From the NCBI GenBank assembly GCA_040954595.2, contig CM082586.2:9362001-9426000 (forward strand): 64,000 nucleotides of DNA, written 5' to 3'. The DNA comes from Balanoglossus misakiensis. Its lineage: Eukaryota; Hemichordata. The position numbers were made by a program, and so were the translations under genes. The notes beneath the pieces are model-generated. The model did not search any database and was not told the DNA's origin. It saw nothing but the letters and a program-made list of their open reading frames with translations. Positions 11,606 to 25,404 of this stretch are shown here, one piece after another (the stretch's first letter is position 1; each line of letters begins with the position of its first letter).

Positions 11606-13350
11606 TTAAAGCTGCAAGCAGCATTGTCCGGGCCCAAGCTCTATTATCTGATCTGATTATTAGATATGCACATAATTAATGAGTAGAAACATAATGCAGT
11701 GTTTTATCCCATGAAATATCAAGGTTATATCTATGTTTGGTGCTGATATAGTGTTAAGTAGGTCAAAGGTCACCCAGGGGTCACCCACAATATGGGCAGA
11801 ATATTTTGACCCATAGTGGTCAATGTCCAACAAAAACCAGACCTCTAGCCCTTTTGGTTAACCCGGAATTAGGTATGCACATAAATAATGCGTAAAGCAG
11901 GTGTCACAGGTGACCCCACAACTTTGGCTTTTCATTATGGCCCCATACCTCCAAACGCCAAGGTTGTACCTGCTTTGGATGCTGAGATATGCAAAAGTAG
12001 GTCAAAGGTCATCTGAGGTCACCCAAAATTTGGGTAGAAAATTTTGACCCGTAGTGGTCCATGTATAACAAAAACAAAACCTCTAGGTCTATTGGTTCAT
12101 CTGTAATTAGGTATGTGCATATTTAATGAGTTAAGCAGGTGTCACAGGTGACCCAAAACTTTGGATTTTCATTATGGCCCCATACCTCCAAACGCCAAGG
12201 CTGTATCTGCTGTGGATGTCGAGATATGCAAAAGTAGGTCAAAGGTCACCCGAGGTCATCCAACATTTGGGCAAAATATTTTGACCCCATACTGATCCAT
12301 GTCCAGAAAAAAACAAACCTCTAGGTCATTTGGTTCATCTGTAATTAGGTATGCGCATATTTAATGAGGTCAGCAGAGGTCAAAGGGGTCATGAAAAGTA
12401 GCAAAAATTTTTGATCACATACAAAACCACATACATCAAAAACCAAACTTATAGCCCTATTGGTTAGCCTGGAATTAGATATGCAGAAAAATGATGCGTC
12501 AAAAGTAGGTCAAAGGTCATTGCCAAAATTACCAAAATATTTATAGCTTATTCTTGTCATATGATGATTCATATCCATAAAAAGAATTTCTGTGCTATCA
12601 ATTTTTAGGCTAGAAACAGAATTTTTACTTTTTAATCGTTGTTCACAAAATCCAATATGGCCGCCAAAATCTTCGACCAATCACAATGATCTTCGCAAAC
12701 TTGATAGACATCTGTTTAATGACCACACACACCAAATCTTGTGACTCGGTTATCGCCGGTTCTTGAGAAGAAGATTTTTGAAATTTTACTAGGGTTTTTC
12801 GAAAATCCAATATGGCCGCCATAATCTTCCACCAATCACAATGATCTTCGCAAACTTGATAGACCTCAGTTTGGTGACCACATACCCCAAACCGCGTGAC
12901 TCGGTTATCGCCGGTTCTGGAGAAGAAGATTTTTGAAATTTTGACCAGATTTCAGAAAAACAACTGTAGCAAAAAAACTGCAACATTGACAGCAAAATAT
13001 CCAATTACAAAAATGATGGGTAGAAGGTAGACTACCTGCACACCAAGTTTGAAGTCGATCTGACTTGTAGTTTCTGAGATCTGAGATTTGCATTTTATCA
13101 GAAAATCTAATATGGCCGCCAGGTCACGTGACTAATTAAAAATTCAAGGGTTCAATGCACATCTACTCATTGACCTTGACCACTGTAGCAAGTTTGAGAA
13201 GTGTACCTGCAGTGGTGTCTGAGATCTAGAGCGACAAAGAATTGACACAAGAATAAAGAAAGAAGAAAGAAGATAGAAGAAAGAAGGAAAGACAGAAAAA
13301 CCCCAACGAAACCAATAGGGCCCAAGCGCTGGTATGTGCTTGGGCCCTAA
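11606..13350 (+). repeat. Array unit 7, type I cap with an extra B monomer
   Basis: It carries one additional B monomer and one hairpin module. Its first half is nearly identical to unit 12, sharing the rare variants CAGTGTTTTATCCC and GACCCCACAACTTTGG. Confidence 0.88.
13296..13350. repeat. Hairpin cluster 4 (1 module)
   Basis: Loop TGGTAT. The right arm reads GTGCTTGGGCCCT, giving one mismatched (G-T wobble) position in the stem. Confidence 0.9.
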
Positions 13351-14775
13351 TTAAAGCTGCGAGCAGCATTGTCGGGCCCAAGCGCTGATCTCGAATTATA
13401 TATGCACAGTATGAATGAGAAGAAACAGAATTTTCTATCGGGTGTATTATCTCATGACATAACAAGGACGTGTGTATTTTTGCTGCTGAAATAGGGTGAA
13501 GTATGTCAAAGGTCACTTGAGGTCACCCAACATTTGGGCAAATTTTTTTGACCCATACTGGTCCATGTCCAACAAAAAACAAAACTCTAGCTCTATTGGT
13601 TCGCCTGTAATTAGGTATGTGCATATTTAATGAGGTCAGCAGGTGTCACAGGTGACCCAAAAATGTGGCTTTACATTTTGGTCCCATCCTGCCAAATGCC
13701 ATGGCTGTATCTGCTCTGGATGCTGAGATATGCGAAAGTAGGTCAAAGGTCACCAGAGGTCTTCCAAAATTTGGGCAAAAAATTTTGATCCCATACATGT
13801 CCATGTCCAACAAAACCAAACCTCTAGCTCTATTGGTTCGCCTGTAATTAGCTATGCACATAATTAATGAGGTCAGCAGAGGTCAAAGGGGTCATGAAAA
13901 GTAGCAAAATATTTTGATCACACACTAATCCACATGCATCAAAAACCAAACGTCTAGCCCTATAGGTTAGCCTTGAATTAGATATGCAGAAATAATAATG
14001 CGTGATAAGTAGGTCAAAGGTCATGTGAAAAATCGCCAAAAATTTGTAACATATTTTAGTCATATAACGATTGATATCCATGAAAAGAATTTGTATGCTA
14101 TCAATTTTTAGACTAGGAAAAGGAATTTCAATTTTTCACTGCTTTTTACGAAATCCAATATGGCCGCCATAATCTTCGACCAATCACAATGCTCTTTGCA
14201 AACTTGATAGACATCAGTGTTGTGACCATACTCCCCGAATCTTGCGACTCAGTTATCGCCAGTTCTGGAGTAGAAGATTTTTGCAGTTTTACTATGGTTT
14301 TTCGAAAATCCAATATGGCCGCCATAATCTTCGACCAATCACAATGCTTCTTATCAAACTTGATAGACATCAGTTAGGTGACCACATACCCCAAACCGCG
14401 TCACTCGGTTATCACCGGTTCTGGAGAAGAAGATTTTTGAAATTTAAGCCAGATTTCAGAAAAAAAATTGTAGCAAAAAAACTGCAACATTTACAGCAAA
14501 ATATCCAATTACAAAAATGATGGGTAGAAGGTAGACTACCTGCACACCAAATTTGAAGTCGATCTGACTTGTAGTTTCTGAGATCTGAGATTTGCATTTT
14601 TTCAGAAAATCCGATATGGCCGCCAGGTCACGTGACTAATTAAAAATTCAAGGGTTCAATGCACGACTACTCATTGACCTTGACCACTGTAGCAAGTTTG
14701 AAAACTGTACCTGCAGTGGTGTCTGAGATCTAGAGCGACAAAGAAGTGAACCAAGAATAAAGAAAGAAAGAAAGA
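13351..14775 (+). repeat. Array unit 8, type II cap
   Basis: A clear example of the A monomer period: AATCCAATATGGCC at 14152 and 14307, 155 bp apart. A copy that has lost this start follows, and a further start is at 14609. Confidence 0.9.
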
Positions 14776-16489
14776 TTAAAGCTGCAAGCAGCATTGTTTG
14801 GGCCCAAGCTCTATTATCTGATCTGGTTATTAGATATGCACATAATTAATGAGTAGAAACATAATGCTGTGTTTTATCCCATGAAATATCAAGGTTATTT
14901 CTATGTTTGGTGTTGATATAGTGTTAAGTAGGTCAAAGGTCACCCAGAGGTCACCCACAATTTGGGCAGAAAATTTTGACCCATAGTGGTCCATGTCCAA
15001 CAAAAACCAGACCTCTAGCCCTTTTGGTTAGCCCGGAATTATGTATGCACATAAATAATGAGTTAAGCAGGTGTCACAGGTGACCCAAAACTTTGGCTTT
15101 CATTATGGCCCCATACCTCCAAACGCCAAGGCTGTACCTGCTTTGGATGCCGAGATATGCAAAAGTAGGTCAAAGGTCATCTGAGGTCACCCAAAATTTG
15201 GGCAAGAAAATTTTGACCCATAGTGGTCCATGTCCAACAAAAACCAGACCTCTAGCTCTATTGGTTCGCCTGTAATTAGCTATGCACATAATAAATGAGG
15301 TCAGCAGAGGTCACAGGTGACCCAAAACTTTGGCTTTTCAATATGGCCCCATATCTCCAAATGCCAAGGCTGTACCTGCTTTGGATGCCGAGATATGCAA
15401 AAGTAGGTCAAAGGTCACCCGAGGTCACCCAACATTTGGGCAAAATAGTTTGACCCCATACTGGTCCATGTATAACAAAAACAAAACCTCTAGGTCTATT
15501 GGTTCATCTGTAATTAGGTATGCGCATATTTAATGAGGTCACCAGAGGTCAAAGGGGTCATGAAAAGTAGCAAAATTTTTTGATCACATACAAATCCACA
15601 TACATCAAAAACCAAACTTATAGCCCTATTGGTTAGCCTGGAATTAGATATGCAGAAAAATGATGCGTCAAAAGTAGGTCAAAGGTCATTGCCAAAATTA
15701 CCAAAATATTTATAGGTTATTCTTGTCATATGATGATTCATATCCATAAAAAGAATTTCTGTGCTATCAATTTTTAGGCTAGAAAAGGAATTTTTACTTT
15801 TTAATCGTTTTTCACAAAATCCAATATGGCCGCCATAATCTTCGACCAATCACATTCCCCTTCGCAAACTTGATAGACATCTGTTTAATGACCACACACA
15901 CCAAATCTTGTGACTCGGTTATCGCCCGTTCTGGAGAAGAAGATTTTTGAAGTTTTACTATGGTTTTTCGAAAATCCAATATGGCCGCCATAATCTTCGA
16001 CCAATCACAATGATCTTCGCAAACTTGATAGACATCAGTTAGGTGACCACATACCCCAAACGGCGTGACTCGGTTATCGCCGGTTCTGGAGAAGAAGATT
16101 TTTGAAATTTTGACCAGATTTCAGAAAAACAACTGTAGCAAAAAAACTGCAACATTGACAGCAAAATATCCAATTACAAAAATGATGGGCAGAGGGTATA
16201 CTACCAGCACACCAAATCTTAACTCGATCTGACTTGTAGTTTCTGAGATCTGAGATTTGCATTTTTTCAGAAAATCCAATATGGCCGCCATGTCACGTGA
16301 CTAATTAAGTATTCACAAGTCACTGCACATCTACTCATTGACCTTGACCACTGTAGCAAGTTTGAGAACTGTACCTGCAGCGGTGTCTGAGATCTAGAGC
16401 GCGAAAGAAGTGAACCAAGAATAAAGAAAGAAAGAAAAACCCCAACGAAACCAATACGGGCCCAAGCCTGGCTTGCGCTTGGGCCCTAA
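14776..16489 (+). repeat. Array unit 9, type I cap with an extra B monomer
   Basis: At least four perfect DR1 sites are present, near 14932, 15166, 15403 and 15676. It ends with one chimeric hairpin module. Confidence 0.88.
16435..16489. repeat. Hairpin cluster 5 (1 chimeric module)
   Basis: At 16456-16487 the left arm is the variant ACGGGCCCAAGCC, but the right arm is the standard GCGCTTGGGCCCT, so the stem is imperfect. This is the one clear uncompensated combination, and it looks like a recombinant between two module types. Confidence 0.9.
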
Positions 16490-17922
16490 TTAAAGCTGCA
16501 AGCAGCATTGTCCGGGCCCAAGCTCTATTATCTGATCTGATTATTAGATATGCACATAATCAATGAGTAGAAACATAATGCTGTGTTTTATCCCATGAAA
16601 TATCAAGGTTATATCTGTTTGGTGCTGATATAGTGTTAAGTAGGTCAAAGGTCACCCAGGGGTCACCCACAATTTTGGCAGAACATTTTGACCCATAGTG
16701 GTCCATGTATAACAAAAACAAAACCTCTAGCCCTTTTGGTTAGCCCAGAATTAGGTATGCACATAAATAATGAGTCAAGCAGGTGTCACAGGTCACCCAA
16801 AACTTTTTCTTTTCCGTATGGCCCCATACATGTACCTCCAAACGCCAAGGCTGTATCTGCTGTGGATGTCGAGATATGCAAAAGTAGGTCAAAGGTCATC
16901 CGAGGTCACCCAACATTTGGGCAAAATATTTTGACCCCATACTGGTCCATGTATAACAAAAACAAAACCTCTAGGTCTATTGGTTCATCATTAATTAGGT
17001 ATGCGCATATTTAATGAGGTCACCAGAGGTCAAAGGGGTCATGAAAAGTAGCAAAATTTTTTGATCACATACAAATCCACATACATCAAAAACCAAACTT
17101 ATAGCCCTATTGGTTAGCCTGGAATTAGATATGCAGAAAAATGATGCGTCAAAAGTAGGTCAAAGGTCATTGCCAAAATTACCAAAATATTTATACCTTA
17201 TTCTTGTCATATGATGATTCATATCCATAAAAAGAATTTCTGTGCTATCAATTTTTAGGCTAGAAAAGGAATTTTTACTTTTTAATCGTTTTTCACAAAA
17301 TCCAATATGGCCGCCATAATCTTCGACCAATCACATTCCCCTTCGCAAACTTGATAGACATCTGTTTAATGACCACACACACCAAATCTTGTGACTCGGT
17401 TATCGCCCGTTCTTGAGAAGAAGATTTTTGAAGTTTTACTATGGTTTTTCGAAAATCCAATATGGCCGCCATAATCTTCGACCAATCACAATGATCTTCG
17501 CAAACTTGATAGACATCAGTTAGGTGACCACATACCCCAAACCGCGTGACTCAGTTATCACCGGTTCTGGAGAAGAAGATTTTTGAAATTTAAGCCAGAT
17601 TTCAGAAAAAAAATTGTAGCAAAAAAACTGCAACATTTACAGCAAAATATCCAATTACAAAAATGATGGGTAGAAGGTAGACTACCTGCACACCAAATTT
17701 GAAGTCGATCTGACTTGTAGTTTCTGAGATCTGAGATTTGCATTTTTTCAGAAAATCCAATATGGCCGCCAGGTCACGTGACTAATTAAAAATTCAAGGG
17801 TTCAATGCACGACTACTCATTGACCTTGACCACTGTAGCAAGTTTCAGAAGTGTACTTGCACCGGTGTCTGAGATCTAGAGCGACAAAGAATTGACAGAA
17901 GAATAAAGAAAGAAAGAAAGAA
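16490..17922 (+). repeat. Array unit 10, type I cap
   Basis: Standard length. One B monomer carries an insertion, CATACATGTACC, near 16826. Confidence 0.9.
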
Positions 17923-19330
17923 TTAAAGCTGCAAGCAGCATTGTCCGGGCCCAAGCTCTATTATCTGATCTGATTATTAGATATGCACATAATTAATGAG
18001 TAGAAACATAATGCTGTGTTTTATCCCATGAAATATCAAGATTATATCTATGTTTAGTGCTGATATAGTGTTAAGTAGGTCAGAGGTCACCCACAGTTTG
18101 GGCAGAAAATTTTGACCCATAGTGGTCCATGTCCAACAAAATCCAGACCTCTAACCCTTTTGGTTAGCCCGGAATTAGGTATGCACATAAATAATAAGTT
18201 AAGCAGGTGTCACAGGTGACCCAAAACTTTGGCTTTTCATTATGGCCCCATACCTCCAAACGCCAAGGCTGTATCTGCTGTGGATGCTGAGATTTGCGAA
18301 ATTAGGTCAAAGGTCACCAGAGGTCACCCAAAATTTGGGTAAAAAATTTTGACCCTATACTTGTCCTGTCCAACAAAAACAAAACCTCTAGGTCTATTGG
18401 TTCATCTGTAATTAGGTATGCGCATATTTAATGAGGTCAGCAGAGGTCAAAGGGGTCATGAAAAGTACCAAAATTTTTTGATCACATACAAATCCACATA
18501 CATCAAAAACCAAACTTATAGCCCTATTGGTTAGCCTGGAATTAGATATGCAGAAAATTGATGCGTCAAAAGTAGGTCAAAGGTCATTGCCAAAATTACC
18601 AAAATATTTATAGCTTATTCTTGTTATATGATGATTCATATCCATAAAAAGAATTTCTGTGCTATCAATTTTTAGGCTAGAAAGGGAATTTTTACTTTTT
18701 AATCGTTTTTCACAAAATCCAATATGGCCGCCATAATCTTCGACCAATCACATTCCTCTTCGCAAACTTGATAGACATCTGTTGAATGACCACACACACA
18801 AAATCTTGTGACTCGGTTATCGCCGGTTCTCGAGAAGAAGATTTTTGAAATTTTACTAGGGTTTTTCGAAAATCCAATATGGCCGCCATAATCTTCGACC
18901 AATCACAATGATCTTCGCAAACTTGATAGACATCAGTTAGGTGACCACATACCCCAAACCCCATGTCTCGGTTATCACCGGTTCTGGAGAAGAAGATTTT
19001 TGAAATTTAAGCCAGATTTCAGAAAAAAAATTGTAGCAAAAAAACTGCAACTTTTTCAGCATAATTTCCAATTACAAAAATGTTTGACAGAAGGTAGTCT
19101 ACCTGCACGCCAAATTTGAAGTCGATCTGACTTGTAGTTTCTGAGATCTGAGATTTGCATATTTTCAGAAAATCCAAGATGGCTGCCAGGTCATGTGACT
19201 AATTAGAAATTCAAGGGTTCAATGCACGACTACTCATTGACCTTGACCACTGTAGCAAGTTTCAGAAGTGTACCTGCAGTGGTGTCTGAGATCTAGAGCG
19301 ACAAAGAATTGACACAAGAATAAAGAAAGA
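17923..19330 (+). repeat. Array unit 11, type I cap
   Basis: Slightly short (1.41 kb). The first B monomer has a small deletion, so its DR1 is reduced to GGTCAGAGGTCACC near 18079. Confidence 0.9.
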
Positions 19331-21016
19331 TTAAAGCTGCAAGCAGCATTGTCCGGGCCCAAGCTCTATTATCTGATCTGATTATTAGATATGCACATAA
19401 TTAATGAGTAGAAACATAATGCAGTGTTTTATCCCATGAAATATCAAGGTTATATCTATGTTTGGTGCTGATATAGTGTTAAGTAGGTCAAAGGTCACCC
19501 AGGGGTCACCCACAATTTGGGCAGAATATTTTGACCCATAGTGGTCAATGTCCAACAAAAACCAGACCTCTAGCCCTTTTGGTTAACCCGGAATTAGGTA
19601 TGCACATAAATAATGCGTAAAGCAGGTGTCACAGGTGACCCCACAACTTTGGCTTTTCATTATGGCCCCATACCTCCAAACGCCAAGGTTGTACCTGCTT
19701 TGGATGCTGAGATATGCAAAAGTAGGTCAAAGGTCATCTGAGGTCACCCAAAATTTGGGTAGAAAATTTTGACCCGTAGTGGTCCATGTATAACAAAAAC
19801 AAAACCTCTAGGTCTATTGGTTCATCTGTAATTAGGTATGTGCATATTTAATGAGTAAAGCAGGTGTCACAGGTGACCCAAAACTTTGGCTTTTCATTAT
19901 GGCCCCATACCTCCAAACGCCAAGGCTGTATCTGGTGTGGATGTCGAGATATGCAAAAGTAGGTCAAAGGTCACCCGAGGTCACCCAACATTTGGGCAAA
20001 ATATTTTGACCCCATACTGGTCCATGTATAACAAAAACAAAACCTCTAGGTCTATTGGTTCATCTGTAATTAGGTATATGCATATTTAATGAGGTCAGCA
20101 GAGGTCAAAGGGGTCATGAAAAGTAGCAAAATTTTTTGATCACATACAAATCCACATACATCTAAAACCAAACTTATAGCCCTATTGGTTAGCCAGGAAT
20201 TAGATATGCAGAAATAATAATGTATGATAAGTAGGTCAAAGGTCATTGCCAAAATTACCAAAATATTTACAGCTTATTGTTGGCATATGATGATTCATAT
20301 CCATAAAAAGAATTTCTGTGCTATCAATTTTTAGGCTAGAAACAGAATTTTTACTTTTTAATCGTTGTTCACAAAATCCAATATGGCCGCCAAAATCTTC
20401 GACCAATCACAATGATCTTCGCAAACTTGATAGACATCTGTTTAATGACCACACACACCAAATCTTGTGACTCGGTTATCGCCGGTTCTTGAGAAGAAGA
20501 TTTTTGAAATTTTACTAGGGTTTTTCGAAAATCCAATATGGCCGCCATAATCTTCCACCAATCACAATGATCTTCGCAAACTTGATAGACCTCAGTTTGG
20601 TGACCACATACCCCAAACCGCGTGACTCGGTTATCGCCGGTTCTGGAGAAGAAGATTTTTGAAATTTTGACCAGATTTCAGAAAAACAACTGTAGCAAAA
20701 AAACTGCAACATTGACAGCAAAATATCCAATTACAAAAATGATGGGTAGAAGGTAGACTACCTGCACACCAAGTTTGAAGTCGATCTGACTTGTAGTTTC
20801 TGAGATCTGAGATTTGCATTTTTTCAGAAAATCTAATATGGCCGCCAGGTCACGTGACTAATTAAAAATTCAAGGGTTCAATGCACATCTACTCATTGAC
20901 CTTGACCACTGTAGCAAGTTTGAGAAGTGTACCTGCAGTGGTGTCTGAGATCTAGAGCGACAAAGAATTGACACAAGAATAAAGAAAGAAGAAAGAAGAA
21001 AGAAGGAAAGACAGAA
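19331..21016 (+). repeat. Array unit 12, type I cap with an extra B monomer (twin of unit 7)
   Basis: It shares with unit 7 the same extra monomer and private substitutions across the first kilobase, although the two lie 7.7 kb apart. The twin relation weakens around the third B monomer. Confidence 0.88.
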
Positions 21017-22444
21017 TTAAAGCTGCAAGCAGCATTGTCCGGGCCCAAGCTCTATTATCTGATCTGATTATTAGATATGCACATAATTAATGAGTAGAAA
21101 CATAATGTTGTGTTTTATCACATGAAATATCAAGATTATATCTATGTTTAGTGCTGATATAGTTTTAAGTAGGTCAAAGGTCACCCAGAGGTCACCCACA
21201 ATTTGGGCAGAAAATTTTGACCCATAGTGGTCCATGTCCAACAAAAACCAGACCTCTAGCCCTTTTGGTTAGCCCGGAATTAGGTATGCACATAAATAAG
21301 CAGTTGTCACAGGTGACCCAAAACTTTGGCTTTTCATTATGGCCCCATACCTCCAAACGCGAAGGCTGTATCTGCTTTGGATGCTGAGATTTGCGAAAGT
21401 AGGTCAAAGGTCACCAGAGGTCACCCAACATTTGGGTAAAAACATTTGACCCCATACTGGTCCTGTCCAACAAAAACAAAACCTCTAGGTCTATTGGTTC
21501 GTCTGTAATTAGCTATGCACATAATTAATGAGGTCAGCAGGGGTCAAAGGGGTCGTGAAAAGTAGCAAAATATTTTGATCACACATTAATCCACATACAT
21601 CAAAAACCAAACTTATAGCCCTATTGATTAGCCTGGAATAAGATATGCAGAAAAATGATGCGTCAAAAGTAGGTCAAAGGTCATTGCCAAAATTACCAAA
21701 ATATTTATAGCACATTGTAGTCATATGATGATTCATATCCATAAAAATAATTTCTGTGCTATCAATTTTTAGGCTAGAAAGGGAATTTTTACTTTTTAAT
21801 CGTTTTTCGCAAAATCCAATATGGCCGCCATAATCTTCGACCAATCACAATGCTCTTTGCAAACTTGATAGACATCAGTATAGTGACCATACTGCCCAAA
21901 TCTTGTGACTCAATTATCGCCGGTTCTTGAGAAGAAGATTTTTGAAGTTTTACTATGGTTTTTCGAAAATCCAATATGGCCGCCATAATCTTCGACCAAT
22001 CACAATGATTTTCGCAAACTTGATAGACATCAGATAGGTGACCACATACCCCAAACCCCGTGTCTCGGTTGTCACCGGTTCTGGAGAAGAAGATTTTTGA
22101 AATTTAAGCCGGATTTCAGAAAAAAAATTGTAGCAAAAAAACTGCAACATTGACAGCATAATTTCCAATTACAAAAATGATGGGCAGAATGTAATCTACC
22201 TGCACACCAAATTTGAAGTCGATCTGACTTGTAGTTTCTGAGATCTGAGATTTGCATTTTTTCAGAAAATCCAATATGGCCGCCAGGTCACGTGACTAAT
22301 TAAAAATTCAAGGGTTCAATGCACGACTACTCATTGACCTTGACCACTGTAGAAAGTTTGAGAAGTGTACCTGCAGCGGTGTCTGAGATCTAGAGCGACA
22401 AAGAATTGACACAAGAATAAAGAAAGAAAGAAAGAAAGAAAGAA
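21017..22444 (+). repeat. Array unit 13, type I cap
   Basis: Standard length with no hairpin. It is one of only two type I to type II junctions that lack hairpin modules. Confidence 0.9.
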
Positions 22445-23975
22445 TTAAAGCTGCAAGCAGCATTGTCGGGCCCAAGCGCTGATCTTGAATTATATATGCA
22501 CAGTGTGAATGAGAAGAAGCAGAATTTTCTATCGGATGTATTATCTCATGACATAACAAGGATGTGTGTATTTTTGCTGCTGAAATAGGGTGAAGTAGGT
22601 CAAAGGTCACCTGAGGTCACCCAACATTTGGGTAATTTTTTTTTACCCATACTGGTCCATGTCCAATAAAAACCAAAACTCTAGCTCTATTGGTTTGCGT
22701 GTAATTAGGTATGTGCATATTTAATGAGGTCAGCAGGTGTCACAGGTGACCCAAAAATGTGGCTTTACATTTTGGTCCCATCCTACCAAATGCCATGGCT
22801 GTATCTGCTGTGGATGCTGAGATATGCGAAAGTAGGTCAAAGGTCACCAGAGGTCACGCAACATTTGGGCATAAAATTTTGATCCCATTCTGGTCCATGT
22901 CCAACAAAAACCAAACCTCTAGCTTTATTGGTTCGCCTGTAATTAGCTATGCACATAATTAATGAGGTCAGCAGAGGTCAAAGGGGTCATGAAAAGTAGC
23001 AAAATATTTTGATCACACATTAATCCACATTCATCAAAAACCAAACGTCTAGCCCTACAGGTTAGCCTGGAATTAGATATGCAGAAATAATAACGCGAGA
23101 TAAGTAGGTCAAAGGTCATGTGAAAAATCGCCAAAAAATTGTAACACATTTTAGTCACATGACGATTGATATCCTTAAAAAGAATTTGTATGCTATCAAT
23201 TTTTAGACTAGAAAAAGGAATTTCAATTTTTCACTGCTTTTTACAAAATCCAATATGGCCGCCATAATCTTCGACCAATCACAATGCTCTTTGCTAACTT
23301 GATAGACATCAGTGTAGTGACCATACTCCTCGAATCTTGCGACTAAGTCATCGCCCGTTCTGGAGAAGAAGATTTTTGCAGTTTAACTATGGTTTTTCGA
23401 AAATCCAATATGGCCGCCATAATCTTCGACCAATCACAATGATCTTCGCAAACTTGATAGACATCAGTTAGGTGACCACATACCCCAAACCTCGTGTCTC
23501 GGTTATCACTGGTTCTGGAGAAGAAGATTTTTGAAATTTAAGCCAGATTTCAGGAAAAAAATTGTAGCAAAAAAACTGCAACTTTTACAGCATAATTTCC
23601 GATTACAAAAATGATGGGCAGAAGGTAGTCTACCTGCATGCCAAATTTGAAGTTGATCTGACTTGTAGTTTCTGAGATCTGAGATTTGCATTTTTTCAGA
23701 AAATCCAATATGGCCGCCAGGTCACGTGACTAATTAAGTATTCACAAGTCACTGCACATCTACTCATTGACCTTGACCACTGTAGCAAGTTTGAGCAGTG
23801 TACCTGCAGTAGTTTCAGAGATCTCGTTGGCCAAAGAATTGACAGGAGAATAAAGAAAGAAAGAAAGAAAAATTCCAACGAAACCAATAGGGCCCAAGCG
23901 CTTGCTTGCGCTTGGGCCCTAAAAACCCCAACGAAACCAATAGGGCCCAAGCGCTGGTATGCGCTTGGGCCCTAA
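22445..23975 (+). repeat. Array unit 14, type II cap
   Basis: Typical type II body. Its excess length is two hairpin modules. Confidence 0.9.
23868..23975. repeat. Hairpin cluster 6 (2 modules)
   Basis: Loops TTGCTT and TGGTAT with perfect 13-bp stems. Confidence 0.92.
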
Positions 23976-25404
23976 TTAAAGCTGCAAGCAGCATTGTCGG
24001 GCCCAAGCGCTGATCTCGAATTATATATGCACAGTATGAATGAGAAGAAACAGAATTTTCTATCTGGTGTATTATCTCATGACATAACAAGGACGTGTGT
24101 ATTTTTGCTGCTGAAATAGGCAGAAGTAGGTCAAAGGTCACCTGAGGTCACCCAACATTTGGGCAAATTTTTTTGACCCATACTGGTCCATGTCCAACAA
24201 AAACCAAAACTCTAGCTCTATTGGTTCGCCTGTAATTAGGTATGTGCATATTTAATGAGGTCAGCAGGTGTCACAGGTGACCCAAAAATGTGGCTTTACA
24301 TTTTGGTCCCATCCTACCAAATGCCATGGCTGTATCTGCTCTGGATGCTGAGATATGCGAAAGTAGGTCAAAGGTCACCCAACATTTGGGCAAAAAATTT
24401 TGATCCCATACTGGTCCATGTCCAACAAAAACCAAACCTCTAGCTCTATTGGTTCGCCTGTAATTAGCTATGCACATAATTAATGAGGTCAGCAGAGATC
24501 AAAGGGGTCATGAAAAGTAGCAAAATATTTTGATCACACACTAATCCACATGCATCAAAAACCAAAAGTCTAGCCCTATAGGTTAGCCTGGAATTAGATA
24601 TGCAGAAATAATAACGCGTGATAAGTAGGTCAAAGGTCATGTGAAAAATCGCCAAAAATTTGTAACATATTTTAGTCATATGATGATTGATATCCATGAA
24701 AAGAATTTGTCTGCTGTCAATTTTTAGACTAGGACAAGGAATTTCAATTTTTCACTGCTTTTTACAAAATCCAATATGGCCGCCATAATCTTCGACCAAT
24801 CACAATGTTCTTTGCAATCTTGATAGACATCAGTATTGTGACCATACTCCCTGAATCTTGCGACTCAGTTATCGCCTATTCTGGAGAAGAAGATTTTTGC
24901 AGTTTTACTATGGTTTTTCGAAAATCCAATATGGCCGCCATAATCTTCGACCAATCACAATGCTTCTTATCAAACTTGATAGACATCAGTTAGGTGACCA
25001 CATACCCCAAACCGCGTCACTCGGTTATCACCGGTTCTGGAGAAGAAGATTTTTGAAATTTAAGCCAGATTTCAGAAAAAAAATTGTAGCAAAAAAACTG
25101 CAACATTTACAGCAAAATATCCAATTACAAAAATGATGGGTAGAAGGTAGACTACCTGCACACCAAATTTGAAGTCGATCTGACTTGTAGTTTCTGAGAT
25201 CTGAGATTTGCATTTTTTCAGAAAATCCAATATGGCCGCCATGTCACGTGACTAATTAAAAATTCAAGAGTTCAATGCACGACTACCCATTGACCTTGAC
25301 CACTGTAGCAAGTTTGAGAAGTGTACCTGCAGCGGTGTCTGAGATCTAGAGCGACAAAGAAATGACACAAGAATAAAGAAAGAAAGAAAGAAAGAAAGAC
25401 AGAA
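23976..25404 (+). repeat. Array unit 15, type II cap
   Basis: Standard unit. The second B monomer lacks the DR4 half-site because of a small deletion near 24375. Confidence 0.9.
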